Assembly: GCF_001922345.1 (NCBI RefSeq) | Contig: NZ_CP018812.1 | Location: forward strand, 2,356,001-2,420,000 | Reading direction: 5' to 3' | DNA length: 64,000 bases | Origin: Paraburkholderia sp. SOS3 | GTDB taxonomy: Bacteria; Pseudomonadota; Gammaproteobacteria; Burkholderiales; Burkholderiaceae | Part shown: positions 17,620 through 27,300 of the stretch, piece after piece | Layout of the letters: each line of letters opens with the position of its first letter | How positions within the stretch are numbered: position 1 is the stretch's first letter | Notes under the pieces: generated by a model | Databases searched by the model: none | What the model was told of the DNA's origin: nothing | Seen by the model: the letters and a program-made list of their open reading frames with translations, nothing else | Position numbers and translations under genes: made by a program

Positions 17620-18033
17620 ATGTCACGCATCGAAAAAGTGCTGTACACGGGTAAGACACACACGACCGGCGGCCGCAACGGCGCGTCGCGCAGCTCGGAC
17701 GGCAACCTCGATATCGAACTTTCCCCGCCTGGAACCGGCACCGGCACGAACCCCGAGCAGCTGTTTGCGGCGGGCTGGTCGGCATGCTTCATCGGCGCGA
17801 TGAATCGTGCGGCTGCAGCGCAAAAAATCGTGCTGCCGAAAGACCTGGCCGTCGACGCCGAAGTCGATCTCGGCACCGCCGGCAACGACTATTTCCTGCA
17901 AGCGCGGCTCAACGTGAGCCTGCCTGGGCTCGCACCGGAAGTCGCGCGTGCGGTCGTCGACGGCGCACATCAGCTGTGCCCGTATTCGAAGGCGACGCGC
18001 GGCAACATCGACGTAACGATCAACGCGATCTGA
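17620..18033 (+). CDS. ohr: organic hydroperoxide resistance protein Ohr (137 aa)
   Basis: A complete OsmC/Ohr-family thiol peroxidase. The peroxidatic Cys is in AAGWSACFIGAM and the resolving Cys in AHQLCPYSKATRGN; the start MSRIEKVLYTGKTHTTGGR is typical. The enzyme reduces organic and fatty-acid hydroperoxides to alcohols in the cytoplasm, with reducing power from lipoylated proteins. It is divergent from its regulator ohrR. Confidence 0.97.
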   Translation: MSRIEKVLYTGKTHTTGGRNGASRSSDGNLDIELSPPGTGTGTNPEQLFAAGWSACFIGAMNRAAAAQKIVLPKDLAVDAEVDLGTAGNDYFLQARLNVSLPGLAPEVARAVVDGAHQLCPYSKATRGNIDVTINAI

Positions 18034-18101
18034 GCGCAACGTCGCACCGCGTTCAGAGCACCGAATCCCTGGCTTATGTACCGGACATCTGGAGTTTGAT
18101 T

Positions 18102-18404
18102 ATGAAGACCACCCTTCTTGCCACCCTGCTCGCAGCTTCCGCTGCTTTGGCGACCGTCGCCGCTCCCGCTGTGGCGAGCAACTACGGGCCGGCGCCGTTC
18201 TACCGCCCGTCGGTCAGCGACGCGCGGCCCGTGCCGCAAGCGGCCCGGGACGCTGCAGCCGAGCCCACGGCGATCACCGCGTCCAACAATGGCGATGCTG
18301 CCGACGCGGCGCGATCGTACGGTGGCGTCAGCGACGGCAGCTCGCAAGCGGACGCTCGCCGGAGCTTGACGGCATCGCAACGTGGACTATTCGCGCATCA
18401 TTGA
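18102..18404 (+). CDS. small exported hypothetical protein (100 aa)
   Basis: A clean Sec signal peptide (about 24 residues, ending PAVASN) precedes a hydrophilic, Ala/Asp/Ser-rich mature part of about 75 residues without cysteines. I recognise no domain; it resembles the many short periplasmic proteins of Burkholderiaceae. GGAG lies 8 bases before the ATG. It starts 68 bases after ohr on the same strand and may be co-transcribed with it. Confidence 0.7.
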   Translation: MKTTLLATLLAASAALATVAAPAVASNYGPAPFYRPSVSDARPVPQAARDAAAEPTAITASNNGDAADAARSYGGVSDGSSQADARRSLTASQRGLFAHH

Positions 18405-18480
18405 TGGGACGCTGCATGGGGGTGTGCCAGAGTGCCGCATGATCTGCGGGCACTCCGGCGAGCTCCGTGCAGAGAATCAA

Positions 18481-18508
18481 TTGCAGCGAACCGGTTGCAG
18501 CGAACCGA
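18481..18508. repeat. 14-bp tandem repeat, two copies
   Basis: TTGCAGCGAACCGG is followed directly by TTGCAGCGAACCGA, then by degenerate copies (GCTGCAACGAACCAG) up to about 18,540. It lies in noncoding sequence between convergent genes. Confidence 0.6.
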
Positions 18509-18593
18509 TTGTGCCGACCAGCTGCAACGAACCAGTCGCAATGGACCAATCGGCAAACGTTACGAAGGAGCCACGAGGCTCACGGCGCGCCCG

Positions 18594-19082
18594 TCATACC
18601 CCACCGCCAGGCGATCGTGCGCCCAGTTCAGCGACCGTCGTCAGTTGCCGGAAATGATGGCGCCACAGGGCTACGCCGAGTTCGCCGCTTCGGTCGAGCG
18701 ACGAGCCGACGGTCAGATCGGTGACGAGCGTCGGGTTCAAGCCCGCATCGAACAACATATAGCCGGCGCCGAGCACGCAGGTCTCGGTCTGCATGCCGCA
18801 CACGAGGACGCGCTCCAGTTGCCGCGCGACCAGATAGTCGATCATCTCGCGCGGCGGCAAGTACCCGTATTTGACGAACACGCGATCGGCAGCGACGAGG
18901 CTCTCGTCGTCGCGCGCCGGACGCCAGCCAAGCTGCCGCTCGAATGGCGTGCGGCTTTCGTCGTGCCGCTCCACCGTCGCGATCGACGGCATCCGCTTCG
19001 CGAGCGCGCGAATATCGGTCACGAGCCAGTCGGGCGGCGCGCACGACGGCTGCACATCGACGACGAGAAGCATGTCGCGCAT
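18594..19082 (-). CDS. isochorismatase-family cysteine hydrolase (162 aa)
   Basis: The Asp-Lys-Cys triad is visible: Asp in MLLVVDVQPSC, Lys in RVFVKYGYLP and Cys in GMQTETCVLGAG. The cis-peptide-bearing GMQTETCV region is standard. The protein is short for the family and lacks the usual FxxT after the Asp loop. Substrates of the family include isochorismate, nicotinamide and other amides; none can be assigned here. The ATG at 19082 has GGAG 8 bases upstream. It follows tssJ by 55 bases on the same strand, so T6SS transcripts may read into it, but a role in secretion is not implied. Confidence 0.85.
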   Translation of the reverse strand: MRDMLLVVDVQPSCAPPDWLVTDIRALAKRMPSIATVERHDESRTPFERQLGWRPARDDESLVAADRVFVKYGYLPPREMIDYLVARQLERVLVCGMQTETCVLGAGYMLFDAGLNPTLVTDLTVGSSLDRSGELGVALWRHHFRQLTTVAELGARSPGGGV

Positions 19083-19137
19083 GGAAGTTGCTCCGGTGCG
19101 CCGTGCGGAAATGATCGGCTGGAACCGCGATTGTCCA

Positions 19138-19710
19138 TCACTGCGACCGGTTCCGCGCTTCGTCGCCCGCCACGAGCAGACTCTGGTCGACAAGCTCGAG
19201 CTTAAGCGGCTTATCGGGGTCGAGCTGGTTCCTGTCGATCACGCGCTTCCATGCGCCATCGCCCCCCGGCTCGCGATAGAACGCCACCACCGCGACGAAC
19301 TTCGTTTCGGGTTGCAACGGCTGCGAAAGACTCGCCGACGCGCCGGGGTTCAGCACGGCCGACAGGCTCGCCGCCTGCAGATCCTGCGCGAGCACGGTGC
19401 GATCGTTCTTCAGCAGATCGTCGTACGATGCGCCGTCGAACAACTTGCGGTCCTTCAGTTGAAGCACACGCACGGCAACCGATGTCGCGCGGCCGGCGTC
19501 GTCGGGATTCAGCGATGCGCGCGCGGTGAGATCGACATCGACCGTCTTCACCTGCTTGTAGAACACCGCGCGATAAGCGCTCGCCGACGTATCGGAGATG
19601 CTCTGCCATGCGCCGCATGCCGACAGCAGCGTCGCACACGCGACCATCGCCGTCGTCACTCGCGTCGCCGCGGCGATCGGCATAGACATGGCACTTCGTT
19701 GTTCACGCAT
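19138..19710 (-). CDS. tssJ: TssJ, T6SS outer-membrane lipoprotein (190 aa)
   Basis: A signal peptide ends in ATLLSACGAW with the acylated Cys near residue 33. The rest is the beta-sandwich of TssJ/VasD, including AVRVLQLKDRKLFDGASY and the late segment KFVAVVAFYREPG. TssJ anchors the TssL-TssM-TssJ membrane complex in the outer membrane by contacting the C-terminus of TssM. The start ATG overlaps the tssG stop (ATGCGTGA), so translation is probably coupled. It is the last core gene of the leftward arm. Confidence 0.93.
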   Translation of the reverse strand: MREQRSAMSMPIAAATRVTTAMVACATLLSACGAWQSISDTSASAYRAVFYKQVKTVDVDLTARASLNPDDAGRATSVAVRVLQLKDRKLFDGASYDDLLKNDRTVLAQDLQAASLSAVLNPGASASLSQPLQPETKFVAVVAFYREPGGDGAWKRVIDRNQLDPDKPLKLELVDQSLLVAGDEARNRSQ

Positions 19711-20899
19711 GATTCGAGTCCAGACAGATGTTCGGCCGGGACGCCAGAAGGGCTTCGCAGAGGCCGAGGTTGATATGAATGAGGCGCTCGTCGCTGGCCG
19801 GCAGAACGGTCGTCCAGCCAAGGCGCGGCGCAGGGGTAACGCCGGGCGCGTCCGAAGCGCCCCGTGTGCCGATCGTCGGCTGCGGCGCGAGCGTCGAAGG
19901 AATCGTCATGCGCAGATGCACGTTGGCCTTGACGCCGACATAGAGCCGCACGTATGCGCAGAGTTCTCGATGCAGCCATGCACCGGGCAGCAGGTCGTGA
20001 GCCTGCCTTGCATCGGCGGGACGCAGCGTCGCGCGCACCGCGCCGTTGCGATAGATCATGCGCTTGCCGAGCACATAGCCGCAGCCGAGCCCACGCCTGC
20101 CGCCGTCGGGCGCGGCCGCGCCGCCTTGCCTGGCCGAGGACAACGGATCAGGCGCACCGGCCATGATCGCGACGGGCCAGAACTCGTCGACGCGCACCCG
20201 CACGCCCGGCGCCGCCAGCGCGATCACGCCCTCGAGACCTTCAGGCGTGCGCGTGCGCTGAATCAGCAAGCCCAGCAACGCAAGCATCCGAGATGCCGGC
20301 AAACCGGCCCGCTCCGGCTTGTCGCCCCACCCGAAGCCCGCGAGACACAGCAGATCGCGCGAATGCCGGTCGACACCGCCCGCACGAAAACTTTCCGGAT
20401 AACGGTATTTTTTCCACGCGCGATAGAGCAGCGTAACGAAGCGATGATTGAACTGATCGAGAAACGCTTCGAGCGCTTCATGTCCCTCCTCGCGTAAGGC
20501 AATCTCGTCGATCATGTGCGGCGGCATCGCCGCGTCCACACCGTACAGGCCCATGAAGGTCGTGCGGACCGTCGGCGGTGCGGGAGGCACGCGATACGGA
20601 TCGCGATCGCCATATGGATTGCCGGATTCCGCGCCAGATGCACCGCCCCGGCGGCTCTCACGGCTCTGCTCGCTCTCGTCGAACTCGACCGCAGCCAGCT
20701 CGCCGGCTGGGAAACCGAGCCGCGGCCACGAACCGAACCGCACCGGCTCATGCGCGGCCGTATCGCGCGTGCCGAACCCGGGACTGGCCGGAGCGCGCAT
20801 CTCGAACAGCCGGCACAGCTGCATGAAACTCATATGCGGCGCGCGCGCGAGCAGCAACATGACGAGCGGCTCGAGCGCCGGCGAATCGACCGGCTTCAT
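19703..20899 (-). CDS. tssG: TssG, T6SS baseplate wedge protein (398 aa)
   Basis: TssG/VasB family: near the N-terminus RAPHMSFMQLCRLFEMRAP, later FGWGDKPERAGLPASRMLAL and a C-terminal GLCEALLASRPN. Two TssF and one TssG copies with TssE form the wedges of the baseplate around VgrG. Its ATG overlaps the tssF stop by four bases (ATGA), and its stop overlaps tssJ. A Gly/Ser-rich insert with charged residues at about 85-115 (SRESRRGGASGAESG) makes it somewhat longer than typical TssG proteins. Confidence 0.94.
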   Translation of the reverse strand: MKPVDSPALEPLVMLLLARAPHMSFMQLCRLFEMRAPASPGFGTRDTAAHEPVRFGSWPRLGFPAGELAAVEFDESEQSRESRRGGASGAESGNPYGDRDPYRVPPAPPTVRTTFMGLYGVDAAMPPHMIDEIALREEGHEALEAFLDQFNHRFVTLLYRAWKKYRYPESFRAGGVDRHSRDLLCLAGFGWGDKPERAGLPASRMLALLGLLIQRTRTPEGLEGVIALAAPGVRVRVDEFWPVAIMAGAPDPLSSARQGGAAAPDGGRRGLGCGYVLGKRMIYRNGAVRATLRPADARQAHDLLPGAWLHRELCAYVRLYVGVKANVHLRMTIPSTLAPQPTIGTRGASDAPGVTPAPRLGWTTVLPASDERLIHINLGLCEALLASRPNICLDSNHA

Positions 20900-22710
20900 A
20901 GTGCCGCCCTTTGCATCTTGCTGCGCGGCCAACCGATGCGCGCCCTGGAGGGCAGGCTCACGATCGACAGCTTCGTGAACAGGTTGATTTCCGCGTAGAG
21001 CCCGAAAAAGCGATGCAGCAGTTCGCCGAACAGCATCACGTCGCCGTCGCCCGCGAAAGCGTGCGAATCGAGCGTCACCACGATATGCATGCCGCGTTCG
21101 ACCGCGCCGCCCGACACCTCTTCGAGCAGCTCCTGCGACACCGACAGAATGCCCGCAAGACGCCTGCGATTGAGTTCGTCATCGGTCCAGTCGTAGAGCG
21201 CGAGCGCGCCGCGCAGCACCTGCGCGTCCATCATCGACAGGAAATTCGGTGCGAGATGCGACAGCACACGCCAGTGGAAGCGGTCGCCGGTCGGTGGATG
21301 CAACGGCAGCGTCGGCGCAACGAGGCTGCGTACCCCCGCGACATGCGGCGTGCTCTCGGCCAGCTCGTCGATATTGGCCTCGCGCAGTCCTTTGCGCGGC
21401 AGCATGCCGTTCGTGCCGGTCACATGCAGCGACAGACTTTCGAGCGGCAGCGTTTCGGCCGACTCCCACGCATGGCCGCCAAGCACGATCCAGGTTTCGT
21501 GCAGACCGCCGACACCGGGCCGCACGCGCGTATGAAAGTAGCGCTCCGGCGCTTCGTGCCGCATCATCCCGCCGCGATGGCGGAACGTCTTGAACGGCAC
21601 GTATTCGTAGCGTCTTGCAGTGACATGGTCGAACGATTCGATCGCGTCGACCGAATAGGTTTCGATATGCTCGCCGTGCCGGCCGGCGGGCACGACACGG
21701 TACTCGGTTTCGTGATGATTGGCTTCGATCGTCTCGGCATCGAGCCGGAACAGATTGATCACAGGCGTGCAGAAAAGCCGCACGTTTTCCGCGTTGAAAC
21801 GCTGGTCCGATGGGAACGCTTGCTTGAGGACGAACTCGAGCTCGAAGCGTGTCGACTTCGCGGGCAGCTTGGCGATATCGAGCCCGCACAGGTCGACGAA
21901 CAGGAATTTTTCACGAAACGTGAAGTACTCGAGCAGCAGTTGATAGCCGGAAAACGCCGCCTCGGCCTTCGGCCATAGACGCTCTTCGGCGCAGAAGCCG
22001 GCCGGCTCGACCGTTACACCGGCAAGCGGCTGCGCTTCGCCATCGCGCACGCCGGCGATGCGCCACGCGACCGCATCGACCTCGCGCGTCAGCGCGAGAT
22101 GCACGGCGAACGCAGTCGGCAAATCCGCGTTCAGGTACAGGCGCAGCCGCGACAGGTCGGTCTCGGCGCGGCGCGCCGAGGCATGCAACGCAAAGGAGAA
22201 GCGGATAACGGAGCGGCCATCGTGGCGTACGGCCGGCCCCGCATGCGTGAGCGCGACCGGCTGAAGCGCGACCGCCTGCGTCGTGCGGTACTCGCACTGG
22301 ACCGTCTTCGGCGTCGTTGCGTCGGCACCGTCCTGCGGCGCGATCGGAATCGGCGCCGAACGCACGGAGATGCCGGCCGGCACGATCTCGGTTTTCTGCA
22401 GCTTTTCGTCGGGCGGCACGAGTTGCACGACCGACAGCGACGGAATCATCCGCAGATAGTGCGGCCATAGCAGGCTGACGAGCCCTTCGGTCAGTTCCGG
22501 CAGTTCGTCGTCGAGCTTCTGCTGAAGCCGGCCGGTCAGAAAGGCAAAGCCTTCGAACAGGCGTTCGACGTATGGGTCGCGATCGCCGACGCGGTCGAGA
22601 TTCAGCATCCGCGCGCGGTCTGGATGCGCCTTCGCGAAGGCACGGCCGGACTCGCGCAGGTAGCGCATTTCCGCTTCGTAGTAGCGCAGGATCGGATCGT
22701 CGTTTTCCAT
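20896..22710 (-). CDS. tssF: TssF, T6SS baseplate wedge protein (604 aa)
   Basis: TssF/VasA family over its full length: the N-terminal ILRYYEAEMRYLRESGRAFA is diagnostic, followed by DPYVERLFEGFAFLTGRLQQ and ELTEGLVSLLWPHYLR. The protein forms the baseplate with TssE, TssG and TssK. It starts 74 bases after the tssA stop and is translationally coupled to tssG. No signal peptide or membrane segment is present, as expected for a cytoplasmic component. Confidence 0.95.
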   Translation of the reverse strand: MENDDPILRYYEAEMRYLRESGRAFAKAHPDRARMLNLDRVGDRDPYVERLFEGFAFLTGRLQQKLDDELPELTEGLVSLLWPHYLRMIPSLSVVQLVPPDEKLQKTEIVPAGISVRSAPIPIAPQDGADATTPKTVQCEYRTTQAVALQPVALTHAGPAVRHDGRSVIRFSFALHASARRAETDLSRLRLYLNADLPTAFAVHLALTREVDAVAWRIAGVRDGEAQPLAGVTVEPAGFCAEERLWPKAEAAFSGYQLLLEYFTFREKFLFVDLCGLDIAKLPAKSTRFELEFVLKQAFPSDQRFNAENVRLFCTPVINLFRLDAETIEANHHETEYRVVPAGRHGEHIETYSVDAIESFDHVTARRYEYVPFKTFRHRGGMMRHEAPERYFHTRVRPGVGGLHETWIVLGGHAWESAETLPLESLSLHVTGTNGMLPRKGLREANIDELAESTPHVAGVRSLVAPTLPLHPPTGDRFHWRVLSHLAPNFLSMMDAQVLRGALALYDWTDDELNRRRLAGILSVSQELLEEVSGGAVERGMHIVVTLDSHAFAGDGDVMLFGELLHRFFGLYAEINLFTKLSIVSLPSRARIGWPRSKMQRAAL

Positions 22711-22784
22711 CGATGTAGGTGGTTCAGTATGAGGTTATGTCGGGCTGTGTCGGGTTGCGCCGGATCGCGTGCCGTGGTGCGCTG

Positions 22785-24398
22785 TTATTGCAGCGCGAGC
22801 GCGCGGGCCGGATCGAGTACGGTCAGTTCGGCTTGCAGCTCGCCGACGCGGCGTAGGAGCGCCTGCTTATCGGCGTCCTTTCTCTGACTCTGCGCGTTGA
22901 GCATGCGCATCAGGTGGTGCTTGACCTCAAACGTCAGCGCAGGCTCCCAGCGCGCAAGCGGCACAGCGCGCGCCGCTGCGTCCAGTTCGGCAAGCAATGC
23001 GAGCGCGGCGTCGGTGTGCCCGGCGTGATCGGCGATGCGCGCCATGACGAGACGCTGCAGATAGCGCTGACGATCGGTGCGCAAGCCCGGCACTGCGTCA
23101 AGCCAGATAAAAGCCGCCTCGATTCCGTCGCTCGCCGCGATATCGCGCGCCTGCGCCTCGATTTCGGGCCAGTCGCCGGCTACGCCGTCTTCGTGATCGG
23201 CCGATACCGGCAATGGCGTCACGCCGTCGCCCGCTTCGAGATTGCGAACGACCGCGTGACGCGCGATCCATTCGAGCGTCGTATCGTCGGCGAACGGAGT
23301 GCCGTCGTCGAAAGCGAGGCGCTCGATTGCGGGCAGGCGCTCGAGGAACAGCGCAAAATCGGCGCGCAGCAAGTCGCGCCAGCTGTCGTAAGGCGGGCCG
23401 ATGTGATCGAGCGCGACGTGCTGGAAATACTGAAGGTCGAACCACAAGTGGTTGACGCCTTCCATAAACGCACCTTCGACGCGCTCGAGCAATTCATACC
23501 ACTGCTTTTGCAGCACGAGACGTTTCAATTGCTGACGCACTTCGCCGCGCGGCGGTGCGAGACGCGTGCGCCCGCTCGCCGCGGCTGGCGGCAGTTCATG
23601 CAGTGTGTCCCAGCGAATGCTGCGCGCAACGCGCGCGGACGACAGATAGCCGTCTTCCTGGTTGCGCAGCCAGTCGGTCAGCGCACGCGTTTGATCGAGC
23701 AGATCTCGCGCCGATGAGATCGTCGATGCCGCTGTCGCGCTTGCGGCCATATCGGGCTGCCGCGCGGCAGACTCGACGTTGGCATTCTGCGCGGGTTCTT
23801 CGGTACGCGCGAAACGCGCGACGAGCGGTTGCAGATTGGGGCGCGCCGGCTCGGGCCACCCCCCCGTACGCGCGATAAGCAGGTCGAGCGCGGCAATCGC
23901 GCGCTCGAAGTCGTCAGGTTCGAACTCGCCGCGGCTGTCGAGCATGCCGAGCATGCGAGTCGTGGCCAGCATATCGAGCGCGCCCTTCTTCGCCTCGGCG
24001 CGCACGGGCAGGATCGCCTCGCCGAAGCGGTCGACGAGCGCGGCAACGAGTTCGAGACCGTCGGCGAAACCGGCCGGGCCGTCCTGTCGCAGCCGCGCGA
24101 ACGTGTAGTAACCGGCGACGCGCAAGTCTTTGCCGGTCTCCTTCGTCAACTGTTCGCAGTGGCGCACGATCAGCGCGTCGTCGATGCCGGAGAGCTTGCT
24201 CGCTTCGTCCTTCAATTCGAAGAAGGCGTCTTCGTAGCCGGGGTCGCGGCCCGCTATGCCGCCGCTTTGCGCGGTGCTGCTTTCGCCCGTGAGCGGTTTG
24301 AATGGCTGCAGCCACGCTTCCCATGCGTTCAGGCGCTCGCGCGACAATTGGTCGGCGTCGCGCGACGGAAAAAGATTCTTAAGCAGACTCGAGAGCAT
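22785..24398 (-). CDS. tssA: TssA, T6SS sheath-priming/cap protein (537 aa)
   Basis: The protein contains an ImpA N-terminal domain (about 60-180; GKDLRVAGYYTFARLRQDG and FGEAILPVRAEAKKGALDML) and a VasJ-like C-terminal helical domain (GRTRLAPPRGEVRQQLKRLV then LQKQWYELLERVEGAFMEG). TssA coordinates polymerisation of the sheath and inner tube. Its ATG shares one base with the tssM stop (TAATG), so the two are coupled. The length fits the long TssA class that has C-terminal VasJ homology. Confidence 0.9.
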   Translation of the reverse strand: MLSSLLKNLFPSRDADQLSRERLNAWEAWLQPFKPLTGESSTAQSGGIAGRDPGYEDAFFELKDEASKLSGIDDALIVRHCEQLTKETGKDLRVAGYYTFARLRQDGPAGFADGLELVAALVDRFGEAILPVRAEAKKGALDMLATTRMLGMLDSRGEFEPDDFERAIAALDLLIARTGGWPEPARPNLQPLVARFARTEEPAQNANVESAARQPDMAASATAASTISSARDLLDQTRALTDWLRNQEDGYLSSARVARSIRWDTLHELPPAAASGRTRLAPPRGEVRQQLKRLVLQKQWYELLERVEGAFMEGVNHLWFDLQYFQHVALDHIGPPYDSWRDLLRADFALFLERLPAIERLAFDDGTPFADDTTLEWIARHAVVRNLEAGDGVTPLPVSADHEDGVAGDWPEIEAQARDIAASDGIEAAFIWLDAVPGLRTDRQRYLQRLVMARIADHAGHTDAALALLAELDAAARAVPLARWEPALTFEVKHHLMRMLNAQSQRKDADKQALLRRVGELQAELTVLDPARALALQ

Positions 24399-27300
24399 TA
24401 CTGCGCCTCCTGCGGCATCAGGCGAGCGCCCGGCAACGGCGTCGTGGCGCGCTTCGCCGAGGCGATCGCGGCGGCGGGCAGCGGCGGCGGATCGAGCGCC
24501 ACGGCGTTCGTGGCTGCGCTGTTCGTCGGGTTTTGTGCGTTCGTTGGGTCCGTTGCGTTTCTCGAATGCTTCACGAAAATGCGTGACGGCAACGCGAAAT
24601 GCCGAAGCGCCAGCACATCGAGCGGACCGGCGCCCGCTTCGCTGCGCAACTGCACGCGAAGCGCAATGCCCTCGCTTTGATCCGGCGTCCACGACAGCAG
24701 GTAGCGCGCGTTGTCCTGCTGCGCGACGCTCGCGCGTTCGAGCAGGCGTATCAGTCCGAAGCGGCCTTGCGTGTCGAGTGCGGAACGCAGGCCGCCGTGC
24801 TCGGTTTGCCATTCGATATGCGACAGGTTGTCGAGCGACTGACCTGGCCATTCGAACGGCATCCATTCTTCTTTCTGGTTGAAGTAATGCAGCTCGCGGC
24901 CGGACAGCGCAAAGCGGATGTCGGAAATGCCCGGTGTCGGGACCGCGCGCAGTTCGTAGCGCACGTGCGCATCGCCGGACGGAAACAGCACCGTCGACAC
25001 GCGCGTGAGCCGGTTCAACGCGGCGAGAAAATTCGGATCGAGCATCAGCGCGCCATGGTTCGCGCTTTGCGCGGCGACCCACCGGTCGCCCTGGCGTTCG
25101 ACGACGCCCGCAAGCTGCGTGGCAACGAACTGCGTAATCACGCCATTGTCGGTGCGCATGAAGCGCGCCATTTCGGGTAACGATGCGTCGTTGTCGGAGT
25201 CGGCGAATGGATAACGGCCCGCAAAGCTGCGATTCCAGTCCGAGACGATCGCGCTGCGCCAGATCTCGTTCAGACTCGACGCAGCCGGTGCGACGACGAC
25301 CTGCCACGTCTGGTTCATCGGCGCTTCGAAGAGATTGCCGAAACCGGCCCATTGTTCACCGAGGCTTGCCGCCACGCGGCTTGCGTAATCGCGGCTGTCG
25401 GCGATATCCGATGTTTTGCCTTGCAGAACCGCTTGCGCCGCGACGCGCGACATCGCGTCCGGGTCCGCGCTGGCCACCATTTGCTGCGCCTTGAGACGCA
25501 TGGCCGTCACGCGTTCGAGATAGCGGGCGAGACTGAGCTCGCCCGTGGTCCCGAGTTGAGCCGCGGCCTGGTTGCCGGACGTTTGCTGCAGCGAAAGCGG
25601 GTCGCTGCCGGTCAGGCGAAGGATCGGCGCGAAAGCCGCGGCGAGCGAGGCGGTTGCCGGCGTGCGCTCTACAGGTCGCGAACGCCCATCGTTGGATGGA
25701 CTGATCGCGCCGCTAAAGGAGGGGTTGTTCGACTGCCCGTCGGCGCCGACCAGATGTTGCGCCTTGCGAATCAACGTGTCCGACAGCGATTGCGCGGTTG
25801 TTCCCGCATTCGCCTGATAGACGATGACGTTCATCAGCGCGACGAGCGGCGAGCGTTGCGGATCGCCGAGCAACGCCAGTTGGTCGACCGTGCCTGACAG
25901 CGTAGGCGCCGGCTGCCAGCGCAGGCTGTTCAGGAACGTGCCCCACGCGCGCGCGTAGTCGTCGAAATAGCGCTTGCCGAGGTCGGCTTTCAACGTCGAC
26001 GGCGAGACAGCGCGCGTGCTCGTGTCCGAGAGCACCCAATCGGCTTTCGTATCGCGCTTCTCGCTTGCGTCTTCGATGGCCTGCGAGATGCGCTCGTCCC
26101 ACGCTGCCCGCGTGAAGACGCCGGGGATCGTTGTCGCGGTGCCGAAAAGACCGCGGCTCGTGGCGCCGCCGACGCCGAGGGACGCCTGTGCTTGTGGCGC
26201 GCCGTCGCCGAGTAACGTGGCAAGCGACACCGGCGGGTACTTCGGTCGCGCATCGTCGAGAATCTGCTGGTAGATCGCGTCGGTCGAATTCTGGATGCCG
26301 CGTACGCCGATGATGGTCTGTCGCGTCGAGGCGATCAGTGCACGGTCCGCGGAGATCGCGGATGCCGGCTTCGCACCGTGTTTGCGGTCGGCCAGGTGCG
26401 TGGCGTAGAACGTCAGCAGATGACGGCGCAAGTCGTCCCATGTGCCCGGGGCCAGCGTCGAATCGTGCGGACGGGCGGGGATGCCCGTTGCGATCAGTTG
26501 AGGCGTGAGAAACGCGGCATTGGCCAGTTCGGGCTTTGTCAGCATCAGATACGTTTTCAGTGTGTCGTAGGCGGCTTGCACCTGCGTGTCGCCCCCGCTC
26601 GCGATTTCCGAGTCGGACAACGACGCGAGTTGACGCAGGCGGCCTTCGAGCTTTTGACGCAGTGGTTCACCGAGGAAACGGTGCGCTGCTGAGTCGTACG
26701 CGGCTTGCAGTGCGCTGAGAACGGCGATGTCGCGGTTCAGGCCGAAACGCGTGCTCCACGGGGCACGCTCGCGCGTGTGGGTCTCGAGGGTGTCGATCTG
26801 TTTGGCGAGCGCGTCGAAGGCGAGCGCGGTTGCGGTCTGATCGGGCGTGGTCGAATCGCTCATGAGCCTGGCGAGCGTGTGATCGGCAGCGCGGATTGCC
26901 GCGCGGTTCGTGAAACCTGATGTGACCGTGCCAGCGATCCACAGGGCGAACGCTGCGATTGTCAACCACGCGGCTGTAGTGGACGCGGAAAACCCGACGC
27001 GGCGGCCGTGGACTTTGCGGCTGTGGTCGGCGATGGTTTGCCAGATGACGGTTCCGGAACGGAGCAGGTCTGCTCCGTCTGCTTCGACTGCTACGTCCGC
27101 TCGCGGCTGCACGCCGCTACCGCCGGCCGCTTCGCGCGCTCCCGACGCGACCGGGTCCCGCTCCTTGTAAAGCGGCATGAATAGAAGGCCATGCACCGCG
27201 TGGGTGTAGAAGCGGGATTGAGCGACCCGGAACACTACCTCCGACAACGAGCGCCGCAGACCGGAAACGTATCGAGAAAGCGCTGCCGGGTAGCGATCGA

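Noticed and set aside
22785..25352. Long form of tssA extending far into tssM
   Set aside because: The upstream part is antisense-like shadow of tssM in another frame; TAATG at 24398 is the natural start.
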